In this document: piece by piece, positions 1 through 5,652 of the stretch
Layout: every line of letters begins with the position of its first letter
Position numbering within the stretch: the first letter of the stretch is position 1
Source: Cryomorphaceae bacterium
GTDB taxonomy: Bacteria; Bacteroidota; Bacteroidia; Flavobacteriales; Schleiferiaceae
Direction: 5' to 3'
NCBI GenBank assembly: GCA_003451355.1
Contig: DMDX01000004.1
Span: forward strand, 1-5,652
DNA length: 5,652 bases
Program-made: the position numbers and the translations under genes
The notes under the pieces: model-generated
Seen by the model: the letters and a program-made list of their open reading frames with translations, nothing else
Database searches by the model: none
What the model was told of the DNA's origin: nothing

Positions 1-812
1 ACCGTGCGCAGCTGCCTGCGGCGCTGGCGCACCGCATCGGCGAACTCCTCGGTAGACTGGGCGGACTCGGGCTTAAGTGGCTTGCCCCAGCGTAAGTCAA
101 TGCTGAAGAACCGGCGCGGGCGAACCGCCTCAGAGGGCAAAAGAACGGTTCGCACCCATGGACCCAGTAGGCCAAGGACATAGAAGTGCCACGAGAGCGA
201 GGCCCGAACGTCGACCGGCATAACAGGCGCCTTGACTTCGCGCAAAAAGCGTTGGCTGGCGCGCGACCACGGACGGTCATGCACGCCCCAGCGACCCAGC
301 GACCACGACGAAACCTCGCCAGCGGGAAAAATAATAAGGGCTCCGCCCTCTTCGACCCATTGTTTGGCCTCTAGGAGTCCGCGCCCCGAGGCCACGGGGT
401 TGCGGTGCGCACCCTCAAACGGAACGACGCCAATCAAGTAGGGCTTAAGGGGTTCGATGCGCTCGAGCAGGGCGTTGCCCACCAGGCGAACGTCCGGACG
501 CACGGCGGCGATGGTGTGCAGCAGGGCGAGGCCGTCCATGGCTCCGAGGGGGTGGTTGGCGGCGAACACGACGCCTCCCGAACGCGGAATTCGATCCAAG
601 TCGCTGGGGAACAAGCGAAGTTTGATTCCGCGCGAAGCCAGCAACGCCCGCGCAAATTCAGGCCCCTGACGGTCGGCGTAGCGGGCATAGACGCGGTTGA
701 GGCGGTGCCAACCCAGCACGGTAAACAGCACCCAAATCAATGGACGGGCGACAGCAGGCCAGCCCAAAAAGCCGCGTACTTCGTCGATGGAAATCAGCGG
801 CTTTGTCTTCAT
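1..812 (-). CDS. PlsC/hemolysin-like lysophospholipid acyltransferase (3' end outside window)
   Basis: The 270 complete codons seen encode an acyltransferase of the glycerolipid/aminolipid O-acyltransferase fold, expected to move an acyl chain onto a lyso-lipid at the inner membrane. The catalytic block is NHPLGAMDG at residues 86-94, with His87 and Asp93 separated by five residues (HX5D, against HX4D in classical PlsC). A second block, GVVPFEGAHRNP, lies at 128-139, and FPAGEVSSW at 162-170 takes the place of the PlsC FPEGT motif. A hydrophobic stretch at about 17-35 could contact the membrane. This pattern is nearest to the hemolysin-like enzymes related to ornithine- or glycine-lipid synthases (OlsF N-terminal half, GlsA). 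In OlsF a GNAT N-acyltransferase domain follows, but here the protein leaves the window before that can be checked. The ATG at 812-810 is the first start after the in-frame TAA that ends aspartate kinase, 9 bases away, so co-transcription is likely. Family is fairly sure; the exact lipid substrate is inference. Confidence 0.85.
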   Translation of the reverse strand, partial: MKTKPLISIDEVRGFLGWPAVARPLIWVLFTVLGWHRLNRVYARYADRQGPEFARALLASRGIKLRLFPSDLDRIPRSGGVVFAANHPLGAMDGLALLHTIAAVRPDVRLVGNALLERIEPLKPYLIGVVPFEGAHRNPVASGRGLLEAKQWVEEGGALIIFPAGEVSSWSLGRWGVHDRPWSRASQRFLREVKAPVMPVDVRASLSWHFYVLGLLGPWVRTVLLPSEAVRPRRFFSIDLRWGKPLKPESAQSTEEFADAVRQRRRQLRT

Positions 813-821
813 GCAGCTAAG

Positions 822-2081
822 TTAGTTCGGTGCCGTCAGCACCTGGGCGACTTCATGATTTCGTAACATCATGCGTAGCGGTCCCACGGCGAGCAAGGTG
901 GCCAGGGACTCTGCGTCGGGGCGGCTCACTGTGGTCAGCCTAAGTCCATATTCGGCAGTGGTGCGGTAGGGGCTATTGAGGCGTTCGAGGGCGAGCGGAA
1001 CCGCTACGCGGTCGTCGTTCACCGCAAACCGGGTCGACAAGGCGGTGTGCTGGGCGGCGCGCACCAGCAGGCCCTCTTCGGCAAAAATTCGGTAGACTTC
1101 GCTGAGGTGGCCCTCTGACAAAAAGCTGAGATCTCGGCTAGAAACCTCAATCAACACCTGGTTTTCGTGGCGAATCCAGCACGGAACCTCAGGCGTCAGA
1201 GCGGCAAAGGGGCCGACTTCGGTTCCGGGGGCGTCGGGGTCGACGAAGGATCGGATGCGCAGGGTGGTTTCGCCCTGTTCGAGCGGCTGAATGGTCTTGG
1301 GATGGATAATGCTGGCGCCGTAAAAGGCCAGCTCGATGGCCTCGCGGTACGGAACCTGCTCGAGGCGAACCACCGACGGAAACACCTTGGGGTCGCCGCT
1401 GAGCATGCCTGGAACGTCCTTCCAAATGCTCAAGCTGCTCGCCTTGAGTACGTTGGCAAAAATTGCTGCACTGTAGTCGGAACCCTCACGGCCCAACGTC
1501 GTGGTGGATCCGTCGGGAGCCGCACCGATGAAGCCTTGGGTGACGGTAACCGCGGCGGGCTGAGCGAGTGCGGCAGCGGTCCGGGCGGCAGTTTGGACCC
1601 AATCCACCGTGGCCCGGCGGTAGACGGCGTCGGTCGCCAAGACCTCGCGGGCGTCGAGCCATGCCGCATCTTGGCCGTCGGCCTTGAGTGCGGCGGCAAG
1701 GATGCGCGACGAAGCCAACTCACCAAGTGAAACGACCGCGTCGTAGCGCGGATTGTAGGCTTGAAGTGAATCCACGCGCTCAGCCGCAGCCCAAAGCGCG
1801 TTGAGCTGGGCCTGCAACTCGGCGTCGAGCAGCCCAAGATCGCGCGCCATTTGGCCGTGAAAGGCTTTAATGCCGTCGAGCTCCACAGCGGCGGCGGCAG
1901 TGTCTCCCAACTCGCGGGCCTGGATGTAGCGCTCGAGGGCGTTGGTGGTTTTGCCCATGGCCGAAACGACGACGAGCAGCGGATGGGTTCCGTAGGCGCG
2001 CACCAGGCGCACGGCGTTGCGCAGGGCTTCGGGGTCTTTGACCGAGGCTCCGCCGAATTTAAAAATGGACCACGTACTCAA
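822..2081 (-). CDS. lysC: Aspartate kinase (aspartokinase), TTG start
   Basis: Phosphorylates L-aspartate with ATP, the first step toward lysine (and diaminopimelate), threonine and methionine, in the cytoplasm. From the TTG at 2081 the protein has 419 residues, a normal length for a monofunctional enzyme. The amino-acid kinase domain shows FKFGGASVKD (7-16), VVVSAMGKTTNALE (37-50), VSLGELASS (117-125), TTTLGREGSDYSA (193-205), WKDVPG (220-225) and FYGASIIHPKT (253-263). The regulatory C-terminus from about 300 has one recognisable ACT unit (VLIEVSSRDLSFLSEG, 309-324), so feedback control by an end-product amino acid is plausible, but the effector cannot be read. An ATG at 2147 would add 22 residues without family resemblance and overlap the upstream GNAT gene by 70 bases. 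The TTG puts FKFGG at residue 7, as expected, and overlaps the GNAT TGA stop, which suggests translational coupling. No homoserine dehydrogenase domain follows, so this is not a ThrA-type fusion. Confidence 0.93.
   Translation of the reverse strand: MSTWSIFKFGGASVKDPEALRNAVRLVRAYGTHPLLVVVSAMGKTTNALERYIQARELGDTAAAAVELDGIKAFHGQMARDLGLLDAELQAQLNALWAAAERVDSLQAYNPRYDAVVSLGELASSRILAAALKADGQDAAWLDAREVLATDAVYRRATVDWVQTAARTAAALAQPAAVTVTQGFIGAAPDGSTTTLGREGSDYSAAIFANVLKASSLSIWKDVPGMLSGDPKVFPSVVRLEQVPYREAIELAFYGASIIHPKTIQPLEQGETTLRIRSFVDPDAPGTEVGPFAALTPEVPCWIRHENQVLIEVSSRDLSFLSEGHLSEVYRIFAEEGLLVRAAQHTALSTRFAVNDDRVAVPLALERLNSPYRTTAEYGLRLTTVSRPDAESLATLLAVGPLRMMLRNHEVAQVLTAPN
2078..2081 (-). other. TTGA stop/start overlap between GNAT gene and aspartate kinase
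   Basis: Read on the minus strand the four bases are TTGA: TTG (2081-2079) starts aspartate kinase and TGA (2080-2078) ends the GNAT gene. The arrangement mirrors the common ATGA overlap, with a weaker start codon. I see no purine-rich ribosome site just upstream, so re-initiation by ribosomes finishing the GNAT gene is a reasonable inference. The overlap decides the kinase start. Confidence 0.75.
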
Positions 2082-2557
2082 AGCAAACGGGGGTAGCGAA
2101 AGGTGAATTGGGTAAGCGCGTCCCCGGCCAAGCGGCACGGAATCCAATCGCGGTTAAGGTCAGCCCCGAGGCCCTCGTAAAAGTCGATGGCGGGCTGGTT
2201 CCAGTCGAGGACCTCCCAATGGAGACGCTGGGCGCCAATGGATTGCGCCCAAGCCACAGCGACCTCGAGCAGGCGGCGACCGAGGCCGTGACCGCGGTAG
2301 GACTCAAGCACCACCAGGTCTTCGAGGTGGGCGGTTAGACCCTTCCAAGTTGAGTAGCGGCGGTGGCACAGCACCAGTCCGAGGGCCTCGCCGCGGGGAT
2401 TCCACGCCAACCAGGCCTCAAAATGGCCTGATTCAAGATCGGCGACCATTTGGGATTCCGTCAGGGTGACTTCGTGGGGGGCGCGTTCGAATTCCGCCAA
2501 AGTGCGCACGAGTCCGAGCACCGCAGGCACGTCGGCCGCAGTTGCTTTGCGAATCAT
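2078..2557 (-). CDS. GNAT N-acetyltransferase, diamine/thialysine acetyltransferase-like
   Basis: A 159-residue single-domain GNAT protein, predicted to transfer acetyl from acetyl-CoA to a small amine in the cytoplasm. The sequence runs LVRTLAEFERAPHEV (16-30), YSTWKG (68-73), LEDLVVLESYRGHGLGRRLL (78-97) and VLDWNQPAIDFYEGLGA (116-132). RGHGLG (88-93) is the acetyl-CoA pyrophosphate loop, and Tyr127 is in the place of the usual general-acid tyrosine. The LAEFE, YSTWKG, LED and VLDWN blocks are those of the spermidine/spermine acetyltransferase-2 (thialysine acetyltransferase) branch. The substrate could be thialysine, lysine, a diamine or another amine, and is not settled by sequence. Start is uncertain: ATG 2557 gives MIRKATAADVP, the usual family beginning, but GTG 2566 has a GGAGG 8 bases upstream (2579-2575), and GTG 2581 is the longest option. 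Its stop overlaps the aspartate kinase start, and it heads the minus-strand gene group. Confidence 0.88.
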   Translation of the reverse strand: MIRKATAADVPAVLGLVRTLAEFERAPHEVTLTESQMVADLESGHFEAWLAWNPRGEALGLVLCHRRYSTWKGLTAHLEDLVVLESYRGHGLGRRLLEVAVAWAQSIGAQRLHWEVLDWNQPAIDFYEGLGADLNRDWIPCRLAGDALTQFTFRYPRLL

Positions 2558-2585
2558 AATTTCCACGGAATGGGCCTCCACACAG

Positions 2586-2619
2586 CGAAAGTACAGCGAT
2601 TCCGCTATCTTTACCGCAA
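2586..2619 (-). promoter_or_regulatory. Possible Bacteroidota-type promoter for the GNAT-lysC-acyltransferase group
   Basis: On the minus strand TTG (2619-2617) is followed after 23 bases by TACTTTCG (2593-2586), which matches the Bacteroidota -7 element TAnnTTTG at all but one defined position. The spacing is at the upper end of the usual range for that promoter class. Transcription would start near 2582-2578, at or beside the GTG at 2581 and upstream of GTG 2566 and ATG 2557, which argues against the longest GNAT start. The motifs are short, so chance is a real alternative. Confidence 0.3.
2606..2613 (+). promoter_or_regulatory. Possible -7 promoter element for fbp-mfd
   Basis: TATCTTTA fits the Bacteroidota -7 consensus TAnnTTTG except at the last base and lies 23 bases before the fbp ATG. 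I cannot find a good TTG -33 partner at the expected distance upstream, so support is weak. If real, the fbp leader would be only about 15-20 bases. Confidence 0.2.
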
Positions 2620-2636
2620 CCCTTGATAACCACGCT

Positions 2637-3644
2637 ATGAGTGCAGCACGCGCTATTACGCTGGGCGAGTACTTGGTCGAAAACCAAGAAATGTTTCCCT
2701 ATGCCAAAGGGGAGCTGACCGCCCTTCTTTCGGCCATTCGCTTGGCCGCCAAAGTCGTCAACCGCGAAATCAATAGAGCCGGAATCGCCGATATTCTCGG
2801 CGCCACCGACGACGACAACGTACAGGGCGAGCGCCAAATGAAGCTCGACGTGTACGCCAACGACGTGTTTATCAAGGCCTTGCGCCAGCGTGGCGAAGTG
2901 GCAGGCGTAGCCTCTGAAGAGATGGAAGATTTCATCGCCTTTACCGACCCCATTCACGCCAACGCCAAGTACATCGTCGCCATGGATCCATTGGACGGCT
3001 CGAGCAACGTCGACGTCAACGTGTCGATCGGAACCATTTTTAGCATTTACCGTCGGGTCACGCCGATCGGGACGCCCGTGCAGCTCGAGGACTTTCTGCA
3101 GCCCGGCAGCGCGCAAGTTGCCGCGGGCTACGTGATTTACGGCTCGTCGACCATTTTGGTCTACACCACCGGCCACGGCGTGCACGGTTTCACACTTGAC
3201 CCTTCGCTCGGAACCTTTTTGCTCAGCCACGAGAACATTCGCATGCCCGAACGCGGCGTGATTTACTCGATCAACGAGGGCAACTACGTGCACTTCCCTG
3301 ACGGAGTCAAGCGCTACATCAAGTACTGCCAAGAGCTGGATCCGGCGACCGACCGACCCTATACGTCGCGCTACATCGGGTCGCTGGTGAGCGATTTTCA
3401 CCGCAACATGCTCAAGGGCGGAATCTACATCTACCCCACCGGAACCAAGAGTCCCAAAGGCAAGCTGCGCTTGCTGTACGAGTGCAATCCGCTCGCCTTT
3501 ATCGCCGAGCAGGCGGGCGGACGGGCCACCGATGGATTTGAGCGGATTTTGGACCTCAAGCCTGAAGAACTTCACCAAAGGGTGCCGTACTTTGTTGGCT
3601 CTACCGCGATGGTCCTCGAAGCCGAGGGATTTCTTCGCGGCTGA
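2637..3644 (+). CDS. fbp: Class I fructose-1,6-bisphosphatase
   Basis: Hydrolyses fructose 1,6-bisphosphate to fructose 6-phosphate and phosphate, the committed gluconeogenic step, in the cytoplasm and with divalent metal. The 335-residue product is close in length to the E. coli enzyme and co-linear with it throughout. Metal-site residues are visible in VASEE (91-95), MDPLDGSSN (116-124) and Glu282 of LLYECNP. Substrate-site blocks are YSINEGNY (210-217), PYTSRYIGSLVSDFHRN (241-257) and KGKLRLLYE (274-282). The N-terminal helix GELTALLSAI (25-34) resembles the AMP-binding helix of regulated class I enzymes, so AMP inhibition is plausible. ATG 2637 gives MSAARAITLGEYLVENQ, aligning with the usual TLGEF(I/L)VE start. 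An in-frame ATG at 2466 is rejected because its extra 57 residues would lie antisense to the GNAT gene and show no family resemblance. There is no obvious ribosome site. Mfd follows 8 bases after the stop, so the two are probably co-transcribed. Confidence 0.97.
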   Translation: MSAARAITLGEYLVENQEMFPYAKGELTALLSAIRLAAKVVNREINRAGIADILGATDDDNVQGERQMKLDVYANDVFIKALRQRGEVAGVASEEMEDFIAFTDPIHANAKYIVAMDPLDGSSNVDVNVSIGTIFSIYRRVTPIGTPVQLEDFLQPGSAQVAAGYVIYGSSTILVYTTGHGVHGFTLDPSLGTFLLSHENIRMPERGVIYSINEGNYVHFPDGVKRYIKYCQELDPATDRPYTSRYIGSLVSDFHRNMLKGGIYIYPTGTKSPKGKLRLLYECNPLAFIAEQAGGRATDGFERILDLKPEELHQRVPYFVGSTAMVLEAEGFLRG

Positions 3645-3652
3645 AGCTATTT

Positions 3653-5652
3653 GTGGCCGAACCGAACTCACTCCTACGTCTTTACCGCGGCGACCGCCGC
3701 CTCAACGATTTTCTGCGCCACTGGGCCACTGCGCCCCTAGGCGAGCGCGTAGCCCTTTCGGGCGCCGCCGGTTCGCTGCCCGCTTTAGTGGCCGCCTCTG
3801 CCCTCACTGAACTTAAGCAGACCATCGTCGTGCTGCGCAGCGACAAAGAAGAGGCCGCGTACTTTTTGAACGACCTCGAAAAACTTCTCCCTCAGGGGTC
3901 GGTGCTGTTTTTTCCGGATTCCTACCGCCGCCCCTACGCCGACCGCGACCAAACCGACAACTCCAACATCGGATTGCGCGCAGAGGTTTTGGACCGGCTT
4001 CGCGGCGACCAACCGATTGTTGTGGTCACCTACCCCGAGGCCATCGCTGAAAAGGTCATCACTCGGGGCCAGCTTGACGCGCGAAGCATGGAGGTTGCCG
4101 TGGGCGCCCGCCTCGACGTGGGATTTCTGAATGAGTACCTCTTTGAGCTGCACTTTGAGCGCGTGGATTTTGTCGAAAAGCCCGGCCAGTTCTCGGTTCG
4201 GGGCGGAATCGTCGACGTGTTCTCATTCGCCCACCCCGAGCCGCACCGCCTAGAGTTTTTCGGTTCCGAAGTCGAAAGCATCCGCACGTTTGACGTCGTC
4301 GACCAGCTGACGCTGCAGCGGGTGGACCGCATGACACTGGTACCGAACGTCGAAGACAAGTCGAGCACCGAGCGGCGCGAGTCGCTGACGGCCTACGCTG
4401 GCCCCAAGGCACTGGTGTGGATCGAGCGGCCCGAAGTAGCACTTGAAAAGCTCGACCGCGTCTACCGCCTGGCCGAAGAGGCATTTGTCGGACTGCACAG
4501 CGTGGTGCGCCGCCTCGAGCCCCACGAGCTCTATGTGCGCGGAGCCGAGTGGGACCGCGAGTTGGCCGGTCGGGGCATTGCGGTGGATGGAGTTCCGAGC
4601 GATTCCGCATCGTGGCACACCCTGGCCCAGCCCGCCTTTGCCAAGAAGTTCGACCTGCTCGCAAAAACGCTCGACGGCCACCGACAGGCCGGGCGCGCGC
4701 TGTGGATTATGTGCGGCCAAGAGAGCCAGCGCGAGCGCCTCAAGGCCATTTTGCACGACCTGAACGAGGGGCTCGAGGTGAATTGGATCGACGGAGCCCT
4801 GCACCGCGGCTGGGAAGACCCCGAAGCCGGCCTCATCGCCTACGTCGACCACGACTTGTTTGAGCGCTACCAGCGCTTCACGATTCGCGACCAGCACGAG
4901 CAGGCCCAAGCGCTAACGCTTAAAGAGCTTAACGCGCTTCAAGTGGGTGACTTTGTGGCGCACATTGACCACGGAATCGGCAAGTTCGGCGGCCTACAAA
5001 AGATCGACGTCGGCGGCGTCAAGCAAGAAGCCATCAAACTCGTCTACCGCGACAGCGACGTGCTGTACCTGAGCATTCACAGCCTGCACAAGATTGCGCC
5101 CTACGCCACCAAAGAGGGCACTGAACCGTCGCTCAGCAAGTTGGGATCACCGGCCTGGCAAAACGCCAAGAGCAAGACCAAGCGCCGCGTCAAAGAGGTC
5201 GCGTTTGACCTGATCAAGCTGTATGCGAAGCGGCGCGAAGCCAAAGGTTTTGCATTCAGCCCCGACAGCTACCTGCAGCACGAGCTCGAAGCCTCGTTTG
5301 CCTACGAAGACACGCCCGACCAAATGAAGTCCACGGCCGACGTCAAGGCAGACATGGAATCGCCGATCCCCATGGACCGCCTGATTTGCGGCGACGTGGG
5401 CTTTGGTAAAACTGAAATCGCGGTGCGCGCCGCCTTCAAGGCTGTGGCCGACAGCAAGCAAGTGGCGGTGCTGGTTCCGACGACGTTGCTGGCGTTTCAG
5501 CACTTTCGCACGTTTAGCAAACGTTTGGACGGACTGCCCGCGCGGGTCGACTACCTCAACCGGTCGCGGACGGCCAAAGAGACCAAGGTGGTGCTGCAGG
5601 ATCTCGAGGACGGGAAAATCGATATTTTGATCGGAACCCACCGAATCCTGGG
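3653..5652 (+). CDS. mfd: Transcription-repair coupling factor Mfd (N-terminal part, runs off right edge)
   Basis: Mfd is a DNA translocase that removes RNA polymerase stalled at lesions and recruits UvrA for nucleotide excision repair. 666 complete codons are present; family length is roughly 1,100 residues, so about 450 are missing. In order: the UvrB-like N-terminal module with SDKEEAAYFLNDLE, FFPDSYRRPY (86-95) and VRGGIVDVF (182-190); a variable middle region with DHDLFERYQRF (399-409); the RNA-polymerase-interacting CarD-like domain from VGDFVAHIDHGIG (431-443); then the start of the translocase, with Walker A GDVGFGKTE (580-588, Lys586), motif Ia VPTTLLAFQHF (608-618) and GTHRIL (661-666). 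The DEEQ-type Walker B lies beyond the window. The first standard start in frame near the family's expected N-terminus is GTG 3653; the only earlier option nearby is a non-standard CTG at 3641 overlapping the fbp stop. The frame is open and family-like throughout, with no sign of frameshift. Start is less certain than identity. Confidence 0.96.
   Translation, partial: MAEPNSLLRLYRGDRRLNDFLRHWATAPLGERVALSGAAGSLPALVAASALTELKQTIVVLRSDKEEAAYFLNDLEKLLPQGSVLFFPDSYRRPYADRDQTDNSNIGLRAEVLDRLRGDQPIVVVTYPEAIAEKVITRGQLDARSMEVAVGARLDVGFLNEYLFELHFERVDFVEKPGQFSVRGGIVDVFSFAHPEPHRLEFFGSEVESIRTFDVVDQLTLQRVDRMTLVPNVEDKSSTERRESLTAYAGPKALVWIERPEVALEKLDRVYRLAEEAFVGLHSVVRRLEPHELYVRGAEWDRELAGRGIAVDGVPSDSASWHTLAQPAFAKKFDLLAKTLDGHRQAGRALWIMCGQESQRERLKAILHDLNEGLEVNWIDGALHRGWEDPEAGLIAYVDHDLFERYQRFTIRDQHEQAQALTLKELNALQVGDFVAHIDHGIGKFGGLQKIDVGGVKQEAIKLVYRDSDVLYLSIHSLHKIAPYATKEGTEPSLSKLGSPAWQNAKSKTKRRVKEVAFDLIKLYAKRREAKGFAFSPDSYLQHELEASFAYEDTPDQMKSTADVKADMESPIPMDRLICGDVGFGKTEIAVRAAFKAVADSKQVAVLVPTTLLAFQHFRTFSKRLDGLPARVDYLNRSRTAKETKVVLQDLEDGKIDILIGTHRIL

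Larger units (their letters stand above)
2558..2636. promoter_or_regulatory. Divergent intergenic region between GNAT-lysC group and fbp-mfd group
   Basis: About 79 bases separate the GNAT start from the fbp start, and this is the only gap in the window long enough to hold promoters. It is visibly richer in A and T than the flanking genes. Both transcription units should start here, possibly from overlapping promoters. I find no clear inverted repeat that would mark an operator and no riboswitch-like structure. If the GNAT gene really starts at GTG 2566 or 2581, the gap is shorter still. Confidence 0.6.

Noticed and set aside
405..866. Plus-strand open frame opposite the acyltransferase
   Set aside because: It is antisense to the catalytic blocks of the acyltransferase and runs into the end of the kinase gene, with no recognisable motif or start signal.
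1167..1730. Plus-strand open frame opposite aspartate kinase
   Set aside because: It is glycine-rich with no family resemblance and is fully antisense to conserved kinase motifs. Treated as a shadow.
2466..2636. N-terminal extension of fructose-bisphosphatase from ATG 2466
   Set aside because: The added 57 residues lie antisense to the GNAT gene and are unlike any part of class I enzymes; ATG 2637 fits the family N-terminus.
2433..3671. Long minus-strand open frame (412 codons) opposite fbp
   Set aside because: It lies antisense to a clearly recognisable fructose-bisphosphatase, has no recognisable domain, and also overlaps the GNAT gene. GC-rich codon use commonly leaves the opposite strand open.
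4059..4909. Minus-strand open frames opposite mfd (4250-4909 and 4059-4664)
   Set aside because: The two overlap each other in different frames, are arginine- or valine-rich shadows, and lie antisense to continuous Mfd coding sequence.
5147..5641. Minus-strand open frame opposite the Mfd translocase domain
   Set aside because: It covers the Walker A and motif Ia region of Mfd on the other strand and has no family features of its own.
1..5652. CRISPR array, tRNA or rRNA genes, insertion sequence, phage or defence genes
   Set aside because: No regularly spaced repeats, terminal inverted repeats, transposase or integrase motifs, or RNA-gene signatures were seen by eye, and nearly all of the window is assigned to five housekeeping genes.

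Overview
The window looks like an ordinary stretch of chromosome from a GC-rich member of the Bacteroidota (Flavobacteriales-like). I place it there because the aspartate kinase carries TLGREGSDY, WKDVPG and AFYGASIIHPKT, the Mfd fragment carries FFPDSYRRPY, GQFSVRGGIVDVFSF, HIDHGIGKFGGL and FAFSPDSYLQHELEASF, and most gene starts lack a convincing Shine-Dalgarno sequence. These resemblances come from memory of the families, not from a database search. Base composition is clearly GC-rich by eye, which explains the many long non-coding shadow frames.

Layout: five genes in two divergent groups around a short intergenic region at about 2558-2636. On the minus strand, reading leftwards: a GNAT acetyltransferase of the diamine/thialysine type (2557-2078), an aspartate kinase (2081-822) whose TTG start overlaps the GNAT stop, and a PlsC/hemolysin-like acyltransferase (812 to beyond the left edge) that begins 9 bases after the kinase stop in the same frame. 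On the plus strand: class I fructose-1,6-bisphosphatase (2637-3644), then the N-terminal 60% or so of the transcription-repair coupling factor Mfd (3653 to beyond the right edge), 8 bases downstream. Tight spacing suggests one transcription unit on each side.

Functionally the genes are housekeeping: entry into the aspartate amino-acid family, small-molecule acetylation, membrane (amino)lipid acylation, gluconeogenesis, and transcription-coupled DNA repair. I see no mobile element, CRISPR array, RNA gene, defence system or strong terminator. Nothing here amounts to a new biological system. The points worth a second look are the translationally coupled TTG start of the kinase, the HX5D acyltransferase with a possible fusion partner outside the window, the pairing of a thialysine-type acetyltransferase with aspartate kinase, and the compact divergent promoter region.
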